Counted from the first letter of the stretch, positions 48,170-56,924 are shown. The stretch is DNA of 64,000 nucleotides from Chelatococcus composti (GCF_014201415.1 NZ_JACHEH010000001.1:496001-560000); one strand, 5' to 3'. Numbers and translations are program-made. The notes: generated from the sequence alone by a model not told the origin.

Positions 48170-48968
48170 GGCTGCGGGAGGGATAGCGCAGCGAGGGGTC
48201 GAACGGGTTGATCTCGGCCCCGAGCTTCGCAGCTTCCGTCTGCAGCATATGCACCACGCTGGGCAACCGCTCCGGGCCGAGCCGTTCAGCAAGCGTGCCG
48301 ATGCTGAGCGCCGCCACCGGATAGCCGCGTGCGTCGAAGACCGGGACGCCGAGGCCCGCCATGCCGGGGATGAGGCCGGTGTTTAGATTCACCCAGCCGA
48401 GCCTGCGCGCCTCCGCGATCGCCGCGCGTAACCCCGCTTCGTCGATAAAGCCGCGGTCGATGAGCCGCGGGACGTTGAAGCGGATGACCTCCTCCTGCTC
48501 CGCCTCGGGCAGGTGCGCGAGGATGGCGAGGCTGCCCTGCCCCAGACCGAGCGGCACGCGCCCGCCGATATCGCCCGTAAAGGAGCGGATGGGAAAAGGG
48601 CCTTCCACACGGTCGAGGCACACGGCGTCGTAGCCGTGCCGCACCAGCAGGAAGATCGTGTCGTGCAGCGAAGCCGCGAGGCGCAACAGGACTGGCCGCG
48701 CCAGATCGCGCAGGCCGTTGGCCTGCCCCGCCTTGGCCGCGAGCACGAAAAAGTCGAGTGACAGCCGGTAGCGCTTGCCGCCCGCCTCCTGTTCGACGAA
48801 GCCCTCCGCCATCAGGTCTTGCAGCGCCCGGTGGGCCGTCGGCTGCGTGCAGCCGGCGGCCTCGGCAATGTCCTTGAGGCGAAGCCCGGCCGGGTCGCCG
48901 TTGGCGATGATCCGCACCAGCGAGAGGGCACGGCGAAGGCTGGAGATCGGCGCGGCTGCTTCCGCCAT
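48150..48968 (-). CDS. IclR-family transcriptional regulator
   Basis: A 272-residue IclR-type regulator. The N-terminal winged HTH reads LKDIAEAAGCTQPTAHRALQ, DLMAEGFVEQEAGGKRYRLS. The C-terminal effector domain has FLLVRHGYDAVCLDRVEGPF, VPLGLGQGSLAILAHLPEAE and GMAGLGVPVFDARGYPVAAL. It is divergent from the eight-gene transporter/dehydrogenase operon at 49121, with nested palindromes between, and is the obvious regulator of that operon. The effector is probably the transported compound. Confidence 0.92.
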   Translation of the reverse strand: MAEAAAPISSLRRALSLVRIIANGDPAGLRLKDIAEAAGCTQPTAHRALQDLMAEGFVEQEAGGKRYRLSLDFFVLAAKAGQANGLRDLARPVLLRLAASLHDTIFLLVRHGYDAVCLDRVEGPFPIRSFTGDIGGRVPLGLGQGSLAILAHLPEAEQEEVIRFNVPRLIDRGFIDEAGLRAAIAEARRLGWVNLNTGLIPGMAGLGVPVFDARGYPVAALSIGTLAERLGPERLPSVVHMLQTEAAKLGAEINPFDPSLRYPSRSLSKAEP

Positions 48969-49002
48969 GAGTCTTCGAAAACCATCGACACAGATCGCTC
49001 TG

Positions 49003-49055
49003 AAAATTTCATATGCCGGAATTTTGTCAACAAAAATTCGTCAATATGAAATTTT
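49003..49055. promoter_or_regulatory. Nested palindromes: likely IclR operator
   Basis: Outer perfect arms AAAATTTCATAT (49003-49014) and ATATGAAATTTT (49044-49055) enclose an inner inverted repeat GAATTTT (49019-49025) / AAAATTC (49033-49039). The block is very AT-rich in a GC-rich genome and lies 35 bases from the iclR start and 66 bases from the ABC gene start. IclR proteins bind as dimers of dimers, which suits a double dyad. Confidence 0.7.
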
Positions 49056-49066
49056 GAGTTGACCCG

Positions 49067-49086
49067 GCAGGCCCGGAGCGGCCTGC
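49067..49086 (+). other. Leader hairpin of the ABC/dehydrogenase operon
   Basis: A 7-bp perfect stem GCAGGCC / GGCCTGC with a 6-base loop, followed by TTAAGAAAAGCTTAA, 34 bases before the ATG. No T-run. It may protect the 5' end of the mRNA. Confidence 0.4.
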
Positions 49087-49120
49087 TTAAGAAAAGCTTA
49101 AAATTGCGAGGCAGGGTCAA

Positions 49121-50173
49121 ATGGGCTTCCTGACGCTCGAAGGGGTGAGCAAGGTGTACGGCGGCGTCCCCGTCGTGCGCGATGTCAATCTGGCCGTGGC
49201 CAAGGGAGAGTTCGTCTCGCTGCTGGGCCCCTCCGGCTGCGGCAAGACAACGACCCTGCAGATGATCGCCGGACTGGTGGAACCCTCGGGCGGTCGCATC
49301 CGCCTCGACGGCCGCGACATCACGCAGGAGAAGCCCAACCGCCGCGGCCTCGGCATCGTCTTCCAGAGCTACGCGCTCTTCCCGCACATGACGGTGGCCG
49401 AGAACGTTTCCTTCGGCCTCGAGATGCGCAACGTCCCGCGCGCGGAGCGCGACAAGCGCGTCGCCGAGATGCTCGGCCTCGTTCACCTCGCCGACATGGC
49501 AGATCGTTATCCGCGCCAGCTCTCAGGCGGCCAGCGCCAGCGCGTGGCCATCGCCCGCGCGCTCGTCATCACGCCGCCGGTTCTGCTGCTTGATGAACCC
49601 CTGTCGAACCTCGACGCGAAACTGCGCGAGGAGATGCAGTTCGAGCTGCGCCGCATCCAGCGCCGTGTCGGCACCACCACCATCATGGTGACGCACGACC
49701 AGGCCGAGGCCCTCTCCATCAGCGACCGCGTGGTGGTGATGGAGGGCGGGCGCATGACGCAGATCGACGCGCCCTACCGCCTCTACGAACAGCCGGCGAC
49801 GCCCTTCATCTCCACCTTCGTCGGCAAGATGAACCGCATCGCGGGCGTGTGGCGCGACGGCACGGTCACCGTCGGAAACGCCATTCTCGAGAGCGCGCCG
49901 GCCGACATTGCGCCCGGCACCGCCGTCACCGCCCTCATCCGGCCGGAGAAGCTGCGCCTCTGCCGGCCAGGCGAAGGCCGCCTCGCCGGGCAGGTGGCGA
50001 GCCGCTTCTTCCTCGGCGGTCACTGGCTGCTGACGGTCGCGACTGAGGCCGGCGAGATCATGGTATCGGTGCCGAACACCGGCGAGGAACCGGCGCGTGA
50101 AGGCGAGCCCGTGGGTATCGACTGGACGCCCGCCACCCTGCGTGTCGAGACCGCATCCGAGGTGGCGGCATGA
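49121..50173 (+). CDS. PotA-type ABC transporter ATP-binding protein
   Basis: A 350-residue ABC ATPase with C-terminal TOBE-like domain. Walker A LLGPSGCGKTTTLQ, Q-loop VFQSYALFPHMTVAENV, signature LSGGQRQRVAIARAL, Walker B LLLDEPLSNLDAKLREEM and H-loop VTHDQAEALS are all intact. The last 110 residues form the regulatory extension seen in spermidine/putrescine-type importers. First gene of an eight-gene unit; it overlaps the next gene by 4 bases. Confidence 0.93.
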   Translation: MGFLTLEGVSKVYGGVPVVRDVNLAVAKGEFVSLLGPSGCGKTTTLQMIAGLVEPSGGRIRLDGRDITQEKPNRRGLGIVFQSYALFPHMTVAENVSFGLEMRNVPRAERDKRVAEMLGLVHLADMADRYPRQLSGGQRQRVAIARALVITPPVLLLDEPLSNLDAKLREEMQFELRRIQRRVGTTTIMVTHDQAEALSISDRVVVMEGGRMTQIDAPYRLYEQPATPFISTFVGKMNRIAGVWRDGTVTVGNAILESAPADIAPGTAVTALIRPEKLRLCRPGEGRLAGQVASRFFLGGHWLLTVATEAGEIMVSVPNTGEEPAREGEPVGIDWTPATLRVETASEVAA

Positions 50174-51021
50174 ACCGCTCGGTCGCCACGCCCTGGCTTC
50201 TCGTCGCGCCGGGCGCCTTGCTGTTCACGGGGCTCGTCCTCGTGCCGCTGGTGCTGACGGTGGTCCTGTCGTTCCTGGCGTATGACCACACCACGGGTAT
50301 CCAGGACGAGTGGACGGTTGCCCACTATGTCCATGTCCTTACCGACGGCTACTACCTTGCCATCTTCTGGCGCACGCTGCGCCTCGCCGCGCTGACGACG
50401 CTGATCTGCGCCCTCATCGGTGCGCCGGAAGCCTACATCCTCTCGCGCATGGGCAAGCCCTGGCGCTCCATCTTCCTGCTCGTCATCATCGGTCCCCTGC
50501 TCGTCTCGGTCGTCGTGCGTGCCTTTGGCTGGAGCATGCTGCTCGGCTCGACGGGGCTGGTGAACGCCGCCCTGCAGGCCATCGGCCTCGGTCCGGTGCG
50601 CCTGCTCTACACCGAGACGGCCATCGTCATCGCGCTCGTCCACGTCATGCTGCCCTTCATGGTCATCCCGGTTTGGACAGCCCTGCAGAAGCTCGACCCG
50701 ATGGTGGAGGCGGCAGCCTGGACGCTGGGCGCCTCGCGTTTCACGGCGCTGCGCCGTGTGGTGATGCCGCAGGTTGCCATGGGGCTGCTGTCGGGCAGCC
50801 TCATCGTCTTCGGCCTGTCGGCGAGCGCCTTCGCCATCCCCGGCCTGCTCGGCGGCCGACGCCTCAAGATGGCGGCGACGCTCGTCTACGACGAGTACAT
50901 GCACGAGCTGAACTGGCCGCTCGGCGCGGCCATAGCCATCCTCGTGCTCGTGGCCAACCTCGTCATCATGCTCGCCTACAACCGGGCCGTCGAAGCGCGT
51001 GCCCGCCGCACGCTGGGGTGA
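50170..51021 (+). CDS. PotB-type ABC transporter permease
   Basis: A 283-residue permease with six transmembrane segments and the EAA loop EAAAWTLGASRFTALRRVVM, P-Q-containing, that contacts the ATPase. It resembles PotB of polyamine importers. The start (ATGA) overlaps the ATPase stop. Partner of the permease at 51026. Confidence 0.92.
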   Translation: MNRSVATPWLLVAPGALLFTGLVLVPLVLTVVLSFLAYDHTTGIQDEWTVAHYVHVLTDGYYLAIFWRTLRLAALTTLICALIGAPEAYILSRMGKPWRSIFLLVIIGPLLVSVVVRAFGWSMLLGSTGLVNAALQAIGLGPVRLLYTETAIVIALVHVMLPFMVIPVWTALQKLDPMVEAAAWTLGASRFTALRRVVMPQVAMGLLSGSLIVFGLSASAFAIPGLLGGRRLKMAATLVYDEYMHELNWPLGAAIAILVLVANLVIMLAYNRAVEARARRTLG

Positions 51022-51025
51022 GGCC

Positions 51026-51820
51026 ATGCAGAAGAACGGTCCCATCGCGCTTCTCTTCCACGCCCTCGTCGTCGGCTTCGTGTTGGCGCCGCTCGTCGTC
51101 ATATGCCTCGTGGCCTTCACGCCCGAGAACACACTGACGATGCCGACCACCGAGTTCTCGCTGCGCTGGTTCCGGGCGGTCTTCGAGCATCCTGACTTCG
51201 TCACGGCCTTCGGCAACTCGCTGTGGCTGGCGACAATCGCGGCCAGCCTCTCGGTCGCCATCGCCGTGCCGGCGGGCCTCGCCATCGACCGATACCGCTT
51301 TCCGGGGCGGGATGCGCTCAACGGCCTGTTCCTGTCGCCGCTCATCATTCCGCACCTGGTGCTGGGCGTTGCCTTCCTGCGGCTTTTCGCGCTCATCGGC
51401 GCGACAGGCTCCTTCCTCTGGCTGACGCTGTCCCACGTCATCATCGTCACGCCCTATGTGCTGCGCCTCGTGCTGGCGGCCCTCTCCGGGCTCGACCGCA
51501 GCGCCGAGCAGGCCGCGCTGACCCTGGGCGCCTCGCGCTTCACGGTCTTCCGCCGGGTGACGGTGCCGATGATCCTGCCGGGCATCAGCGGCGGCTGGCT
51601 TATCGCCTTCATCAACAGCTTCGACGAGCTGACGATGTCGATCTTCGTCACGTCGCCCGCCACCGTGACGCTGCCGGTGCGCATGTACATGTACGCCACC
51701 GAGTCCATCGATCCGATGATGGCTGCCGTCTCGGCGCTGATGATCGCGCTCACCGCGGTGGCCATGGTGGTGCTCGACCGCGTCTTCGGCCTCGACAAGA
51801 TCCTCGTCGGCGAGAAGTGA
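51026..51820 (+). CDS. PotC-type ABC transporter permease
   Basis: A 264-residue permease with six transmembrane segments and the EAA loop EQAALTLGASRFTVFRRVTV. It resembles PotC. I chose ATG 51026, with GGGGTGAGG upstream and 4 bases after the previous stop; an in-frame start at 50999 inside the previous gene is less likely. The membrane channel of the importer is the pair with the preceding gene. Confidence 0.92.
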   Translation: MQKNGPIALLFHALVVGFVLAPLVVICLVAFTPENTLTMPTTEFSLRWFRAVFEHPDFVTAFGNSLWLATIAASLSVAIAVPAGLAIDRYRFPGRDALNGLFLSPLIIPHLVLGVAFLRLFALIGATGSFLWLTLSHVIIVTPYVLRLVLAALSGLDRSAEQAALTLGASRFTVFRRVTVPMILPGISGGWLIAFINSFDELTMSIFVTSPATVTLPVRMYMYATESIDPMMAAVSALMIALTAVAMVVLDRVFGLDKILVGEK

Positions 51821-51830
51821 GACACGGCTC

Positions 51831-52115
51831 ATGTCGCTTTTCCAACGCATAGCGCGCCAGGACCACGCGCCCGTTCCCTTCATGCTCGACGGAAAGCCCT
51901 GCGAGGGGCGCGAGGGGGACACGCTGCTCACGGCCATCCTGACCAATGCCGACAAGGTGCGCGTCAGCGAGTTCTCGGGCGCGCCGCGCGCCGGGTTCTG
52001 CCAGATGGGCGCCTGCCAGGACTGCTGGGTGACGCTTGCGGACGGGGAGCGCGTGCGCGCCTGCACGACGCCGCTCGCCCCCGGCATGCACATCCTGACG
52101 GGGGCTTCCGCATGA
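51831..52115 (+). CDS. Small [2Fe-2S] subunit (HcnA-like)
   Basis: A 94-residue ferredoxin-like protein. Cluster cysteines appear in GAPRAGFCQMGACQDCWVTL and RVRACTTPL, the CxxxxCxxC..C pattern of the HcnA or sarcosine oxidase alpha N-terminal domain. In HcnABC-like dehydrogenases this subunit passes electrons from the flavoproteins. It follows the permeases by 10 bases and overlaps the next gene by 4. Confidence 0.9.
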   Translation: MSLFQRIARQDHAPVPFMLDGKPCEGREGDTLLTAILTNADKVRVSEFSGAPRAGFCQMGACQDCWVTLADGERVRACTTPLAPGMHILTGASA

Positions 52116-53485
52116 GCCGCGCCCAGCCGCTCATCGTCGGTGCCGGCCCGGCCGGCGTGCGCGCTGCCGAGACGCTGGCGAAAGCCGGCCTTCGTCCGCT
52201 CGTGGTGGACGAGGCGCCCGCCTGCGGCGGCCAGATCTACCGCCAGCCGCTGGTGAAGGACGGGCGCGATGCGCACGACCTCTACGGGTCGGAGGCCGAA
52301 AAGGCGGAGCGCCTGCACCGCGCCTTCGCCGCCCTGTCGGGCCGCATCGACCACCTGCCGCGTGCGCTTGTCTGGAACCTGCGGGACGGCCGCGCCGACA
52401 TCGCCGTCGATGGCGTGAACCGCACCGTCAACTATGACGGGCTCATCCTCGCCACCGGGGCGAGCGACCGTGTCCTGCCCGTGCCCGGTTGGACGCTGCC
52501 GGGTGTCTTCACCCTGGGCGGCTCGCAGGTGGCACTGAAGGGGCAAGGCTGCGCCATCGGCCGGCGGGTCGTCTTCGCCGGCACGGGGCCGCTGCTCTAT
52601 CTCGTCGCATGGCAGTACATGAAGGCGGGCGTGCGGGTGGTGGCGGTGCTCGATGCGGCGCCGCTGTCCGCCAAGCGCAACCTGCTCGGCGGCCTCGCCC
52701 TTTATCCGGCCATCATCCTGCGCGGGGCACGCTTTGCTGCCGAGCTCAAGCTTCGCGGCGTGATGCTGCGCCATGGCATCTCGGACCTCTCCTTCGAGGG
52801 TAAGGACAGGGTTGTCGGCGTGCGCTGGCGCGAGAAGGGACGCGAGAACTACCTCTCCTGCGACGCCGTCGGCTACGGGCTCAACCTGCGTCCGGAGACG
52901 CAGCTCGCCGACCTTGCCGGCTGCGCCTTCATCTTCAACGAGCGCGACCGGGTGTTCGTGCCGCAGCGCGAGCCCTCCGGCCGCACCAGCGTGCGCGGCG
53001 TCTACGTGGCGGGCGACGGCGCGGGCATTGCCGGGGCAGACGCTGCGGAGCTTGCCGGCGAGCGGGCGGCCCTCGCGCTTCTCGAAGACCGCGGCCTGCA
53101 ACATGCGGCCGGCCGGGCGGCCGAGCTCGAGCTCGAGCTCGCCAGGATCAGCCGCTTCCGCGACGTGATGGAGGCGGCCTTCCCCTTCCCCGCGCACTGG
53201 GCGGCCACCGTGGCGGACGACACGGTCGTGTGCCGCTGCGAGGAGGTGACGGCGGGCACGCTGCGCAGCTGCGTGCGCGATTTCGCGCTCGACGAGATCA
53301 ACCGCCTCAAGGCCGTGAGCCGCGTCGGCATGGGCCGCTGCCAGGGCCGCTTCTGCGGCGCGAGCGCCGCCGAGATCCTGGCCGCGGAGACGGGACGCAG
53401 CGTCGCTGCCGTCGGTCGCCTGCGGGGCCAGCCGCCTGTCAAGCCCGTTCCGCTGACGCTGATACCGAGGGAGGCTGCGGAATGA
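52112..53485 (+). CDS. FAD/NAD(P)-binding subunit with BFD-like Fe-S domain (HcnB-like)
   Basis: A 457-residue flavoprotein. FAD motif PLIVGAGPAGVRAAETLA, second dinucleotide fold region VVFAGTGPLLYLVAWQYM and GVYVAGDGAGIAGADAAELA. The last 100 residues carry a BFD-like [2Fe-2S] domain: VVCRCEEVTAGTLRSC and GMGRCQGRFCG. This is the HcnB/OoxA/LhpE-type subunit of heterotrimeric amine or imino-acid dehydrogenases. Overlaps its neighbours on both sides by 4 bases. Confidence 0.9.
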   Translation: MSRAQPLIVGAGPAGVRAAETLAKAGLRPLVVDEAPACGGQIYRQPLVKDGRDAHDLYGSEAEKAERLHRAFAALSGRIDHLPRALVWNLRDGRADIAVDGVNRTVNYDGLILATGASDRVLPVPGWTLPGVFTLGGSQVALKGQGCAIGRRVVFAGTGPLLYLVAWQYMKAGVRVVAVLDAAPLSAKRNLLGGLALYPAIILRGARFAAELKLRGVMLRHGISDLSFEGKDRVVGVRWREKGRENYLSCDAVGYGLNLRPETQLADLAGCAFIFNERDRVFVPQREPSGRTSVRGVYVAGDGAGIAGADAAELAGERAALALLEDRGLQHAAGRAAELELELARISRFRDVMEAAFPFPAHWAATVADDTVVCRCEEVTAGTLRSCVRDFALDEINRLKAVSRVGMGRCQGRFCGASAAEILAAETGRSVAAVGRLRGQPPVKPVPLTLIPREAAE

Positions 53486-54651
53486 TGACGCCCCTTCGTG
53501 TCGATGTCGCCATCATCGGCGGCGGGCTCGTCGGCAGCTCGGCAGCCCTGGCGCTGCGCCGGATGGGCATGGATGTCGCGCTACTCGACCGGCGCTATTG
53601 TGGCGCGCAGGCAAGCGGCGTGAACTACGGGGGCGTGCGCCGGCAGGGGCGCCCGCCCGAGCAGTTGCCGCTCTCCCAGCGCTCGCACGCCATCTGGCCG
53701 AAGCTGAAGTCCCTCATAGGCATCGACGGCGAGTTCCTGCGCTCGGGTCACCTGAAGCTCGCGACGACCGAGGCGGACATGGCCTCACTCGAAGCCTATG
53801 CGGCGAAGGTTACCGACGCCGGCCTCGAGCTGGAGCTGATCGGCCACAACGAGCTGCGCCGCCGCTTCCCCTGGGTCGGCGACGCGGTGGGGGCGTCGTT
53901 CTGCCCCGGTGACGGTCACGCCAACCCGCGCCTTGTCGCGACCGGCTTTGCCGCGGCGGCACGTCGCGCCGGCGTGCATGTCCTCGAGAACACGCCCGTC
54001 ACCGGCGTCACCCGCAACGGCGAAGGCTTCGTGCTGGAGGCGGGACAGGGCCTCAAGGTGATGGCCGGCACCGTCATCAACAGCGCCGGCGCCTGGGCGG
54101 ACGAGTTCGCCGCCAGCTTTGGCGAGCCGGTGCCGCTCAAGCGCATCTACCCCTCGATGATCGTCACCGAGCCGATGGCGCCAGTCCTCACCGTCAACAT
54201 CGGCATGGAGGGCGGCGGCATCTACGCCCGGCAGGTGGAGCGCGGCAACTGCATCGTCGGCGGCGAGCGGGGCGAGCCCCTTTCCGACCCCGACTTCTCG
54301 CGCCCGCGCTCGGACGGCGCCATGACCATCATGCATCGGGCGGCCACGCTGTTTCCCGGCCTCGCCAAGGCGCAGGCCATCCGCTTCTGGAGCGGCACGG
54401 AGGCCGAGATGCCTGACAGGAACCCGGTGCTCGGCCCGAGCCTGACGACGCCGGGGCTTATCCACGCCTTCGGCTTTTCCGGCGCCGGCTTCCAGATCGC
54501 GCCGGGCGTCGGTGAGGTCCTCGCCGAGCTCGTGCGTGACGGACGGACGCCGACGCCGATCGAGGCCTTTTCCATCGCCCGCTTCACGGCGGGCAGTCCT
54601 CCGGCCCGCACCACCGTCGGCTCGGGTGCGGGCGAGAAGCAAGAGCCGTAA
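53482..54651 (+). CDS. DAO-type FAD oxidoreductase subunit (HcnC-like)
   Basis: A 389-residue D-amino-acid-oxidase-fold flavoprotein. FAD motif VDVAIIGGGLVGSSAALALR near the start, GDGHANPRLVATGFAAAARR in the middle and the C-terminal GLIHAFGFSGAGFQIAPGVG. It is the likely catalytic subunit that oxidises a C-N bond of the substrate, passing electrons to the HcnB- and HcnA-like subunits. ATG 53482 overlaps the previous stop. Candidates: an opine, hydroxyproline, glycine or a related amine. Confidence 0.9.
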   Translation: MMTPLRVDVAIIGGGLVGSSAALALRRMGMDVALLDRRYCGAQASGVNYGGVRRQGRPPEQLPLSQRSHAIWPKLKSLIGIDGEFLRSGHLKLATTEADMASLEAYAAKVTDAGLELELIGHNELRRRFPWVGDAVGASFCPGDGHANPRLVATGFAAAARRAGVHVLENTPVTGVTRNGEGFVLEAGQGLKVMAGTVINSAGAWADEFAASFGEPVPLKRIYPSMIVTEPMAPVLTVNIGMEGGGIYARQVERGNCIVGGERGEPLSDPDFSRPRSDGAMTIMHRAATLFPGLAKAQAIRFWSGTEAEMPDRNPVLGPSLTTPGLIHAFGFSGAGFQIAPGVGEVLAELVRDGRTPTPIEAFSIARFTAGSPPARTTVGSGAGEKQEP

Positions 54652-54669
54652 GGAAGGGGAACCTGACAC

Positions 54670-55722
54670 ATGATGACCCACCGCATCATCCTCTTGGCCG
54701 GTGCCGCGGCCCTTGCCCTCGGCCACGCCACTGCCGCTTCCGCGCAGACGAAGACGCTCTACGTGGGCATGAACGGCGGCAACTTCGAGCGCGCCTACAC
54801 GCAGGCGGTGTTCCCGCCCTTCGAGAAGGAGCACAACGTCAAGATCGTGGTCGTGCCTGGCACGTCCTCGGACATTCTCGCCAAGGCGACGGCGGCCAAG
54901 GACAATCCGCAGATGCACGTCATGTTCCTCGACGACGGCGTCATGGCCCGCGCCATCTCGGCGGGGCTGTGCGAGAAGCTGCAGCCGAGCCCGGAGCTCG
55001 ACGAGATCCTGCCCGCCGCCCGCTTCAAGGATGACATGGCGGCTGGCGTCGACCTCGGCATGACGGGTCTCGCCTACAACAAGAAGATGTTCGACGAGAA
55101 CGGATGGGCGCCGCCCACCTCGTGGATGGACCTCGCCGATCCCAAGTTCAAGGGCAAGGTCGTCTTCCAGTCCGCCTCGGCCTCGTCCTTCGGCCTGCAC
55201 GCCTTCCTGATGTTCAACCGCATCCAGGGCGGCTCGGAGGACAACGTGGAGCCGGGCTTCGAGAAGTTCCGCGATACCATCGGCAAGAACGTCATCGAGT
55301 TCATCCCGAACTCGTCGAAGATCTCCGAAATGGTACAGACCGGCGAGGCTGCGATCTTCCCGCTGACGCCCACGGGCGTTGCCGGGCTGCAGGACAAGGG
55401 CATCCCGGTCGAGTACGCACAGCCGAAGGAAGGCTCGGTGCTGCTGATGGTGGCCGAGTGCGTCATCGCCAACAACTCGGAGCCGGAGCTGGCCCAGAAG
55501 CTCGCCGCCTACCTGCTGTCGGCGGACGCGCAGACGAAGGCGCTTGAGGCTGGCAACATCATCCCCTCGAACCCGAAGGCGACCGCCAGCACGCCGAAGG
55601 CCGAGGAGAAGCTCAAGAAGTTCCACGAGTACATGAAGACGGTCGTCACACTCGACTGGGATGCAATCAACGCCAAGCGGCCGGAGTGGAACAGCCGCTG
55701 GAACAAGACGATCGAGCAGTAA
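54670..55722 (+). CDS. PotD-type ABC transporter substrate-binding protein
   Basis: A 350-residue periplasmic binding protein with signal peptide (IILLAGAAALALGHATAASA, cut after ASAQ). It has the PotD-type opening TLYVGMNGGNFERAYTQAVF and a later YNKKMFDENGWAPPTSWMDL hinge region. Last gene of the unit; being 18 bases after the dehydrogenase subunit, it links import and oxidation in one transcript. Ligand specificity cannot be read by eye. Confidence 0.92.
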   Translation: MMTHRIILLAGAAALALGHATAASAQTKTLYVGMNGGNFERAYTQAVFPPFEKEHNVKIVVVPGTSSDILAKATAAKDNPQMHVMFLDDGVMARAISAGLCEKLQPSPELDEILPAARFKDDMAAGVDLGMTGLAYNKKMFDENGWAPPTSWMDLADPKFKGKVVFQSASASSFGLHAFLMFNRIQGGSEDNVEPGFEKFRDTIGKNVIEFIPNSSKISEMVQTGEAAIFPLTPTGVAGLQDKGIPVEYAQPKEGSVLLMVAECVIANNSEPELAQKLAAYLLSADAQTKALEAGNIIPSNPKATASTPKAEEKLKKFHEYMKTVVTLDWDAINAKRPEWNSRWNKTIEQ

Positions 55723-55779
55723 GCGCGGCTGGATGCCGGCGTGGCTCCACACGCCGGCAGGCTCGCGACGAAACGGCAA

Positions 55780-55812
55780 CCCCGGCGGCCATCTGCCCGC
55801 CGGGGCTTTTTT
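55780..55812 (+). terminator. Rho-independent terminator of the ABC/dehydrogenase operon
   Basis: Stem CCCCGGCGG / CCGCCGGGG (9 bp), 8-base loop, then CTTTTTT. A second perfect 10-bp hairpin (TGCCGGCGTG / CACGCCGGCA, 55734-55759) lies just upstream, so the operon end is a double-hairpin structure. Confidence 0.9.
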
Positions 55813-55863
55813 CGTCCGCGTCCGGCCTCGTCGCGCAGGCCGGCCGGATGGCTGTTCAACAGG

Positions 55864-56310
55864 TCAATAGTTCAGGCGGATGTTGAGAGACACCGGCGCG
55901 TTCCCCACCTCGAATGCCGCGTCGTTAAAGCTCGGCTGGCCGAAAGTGATGGAGGGGTTGCGCGAGAAGCCGACGCCCTGCTTGGGCTTGCCGAACAGGC
56001 CGTACTGCAGTTGCATCTCGTTGTGCTCGGCATGAAAGACGGCGACCGCATACGTGCCGCTGGGCACGGACTTGAACGAACAGGTGGCGGTGCCGCCACT
56101 GACCTTGCCGACCGCCTCCCCCACCCGGTTTTCGGGCTTCGGAAAGCCCGCGGCCGAGGAAAACAGTCCGCAACGAACGACACCGTCATCGTTGCGCGCA
56201 CCGGTCACGGTCACGTTGATCGGCCCGGCCACGGCCGTGGTGACCCAGGCCGACGCGCAGACGAGTGAAGCTATCAAGGCAAGCGGTTTCGAAACAAATC
56301 TGTGGCCCAT
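55864..56310 (-). CDS. DUF2141 domain exported protein
   Basis: A 148-residue secreted protein with signal peptide (PLALIASLVCASAWVTTAVA). The mature part follows the DUF2141 pattern: INVTVTGARNDDGVVRCGLF, VPSGTYAVAVFHAEHNEMQL and LFGKPKQGVGFSRNP. Role unknown; the family is a periplasmic or outer-surface beta-sandwich-type domain. ATG 56310 has AGGA about 9 bases upstream and gives a clean signal peptide; the frame extends upstream without support. Confidence 0.88.
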   Translation of the reverse strand: MGHRFVSKPLALIASLVCASAWVTTAVAGPINVTVTGARNDDGVVRCGLFSSAAGFPKPENRVGEAVGKVSGGTATCSFKSVPSGTYAVAVFHAEHNEMQLQYGLFGKPKQGVGFSRNPSITFGQPSFNDAAFEVGNAPVSLNIRLNY

Positions 56311-56459
56311 GGTCACATCCTGCTTCCAGAAGCGAGCCGCCAGAGAATGGGCCGGCCCGTGCAGAATGCTCCGTAGGACAAACTGCCGCACTCGCAAAGC
56401 GGGCTCTTTTGCCTGCGTGCCGATTCCGGACCGGCCGGGTGCTGACGTGACGACAGCGC

Positions 56460-56924
56460 TCACTCCCCGATCAGCTTGCAGGCGATCTTTACCGGCGATT
56501 GGGCTGCAACCGCCACCTCGTCATCGAAGATGCCGCAATCGATGAGATTGAACGGGTCTCCGCGCCGCGCCGAGTACACGTTGGTGAGTACTCTCACTTT
56601 CCGGTCCTGCACCCAGTCGAGATGCTTGAGGGATATGCCCCGTCCCGTCACCGTGACGAGTCGTGTGGAGTTGTCGACCGTGTGATGCTCGGCGCCGAGG
56701 GAGATTCCCTCCTTGATCTCCTTCCTGGGAGCGTTGGGCGACGGATAGCCGTAATAGTAGGCGGCGACGACTATTTTCTCCTTGAGGGCCTGGAGCTTCT
56801 CCGCTGCCTTCGGGGTGAGCGTGAGCTCCACCATGAAAGCGAAACTGCTGTCCGTTGCATGGGACGGAGGCGCCGCTCCCATCAGCGCCAGGACGAAAGC
56901 AAGAGCCGCCGCAATCCGCCGCAT
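56460..56924 (-). CDS. Exported protein of unknown function
   Basis: A 154-residue protein with signal peptide (RRIAAALAFVLALMGAAPPS, cut near SHATD). The mature part reads FAFMVELTLTPKAAEKLQAL, KEKIVVAAYYYGYPSPNAPR and later DPFNLIDCGIFDDEVAVAAQ. I do not recognise the family. The start at 56924 has GGGAGG upstream. It lies upstream of, and on the same strand as, the DUF2141 gene, 149 bases away. Two cysteines near the end (IDCG, IACK) may form a disulfide. Confidence 0.75.
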   Translation of the reverse strand: MRRIAAALAFVLALMGAAPPSHATDSSFAFMVELTLTPKAAEKLQALKEKIVVAAYYYGYPSPNAPRKEIKEGISLGAEHHTVDNSTRLVTVTGRGISLKHLDWVQDRKVRVLTNVYSARRGDPFNLIDCGIFDDEVAVAAQSPVKIACKLIGE

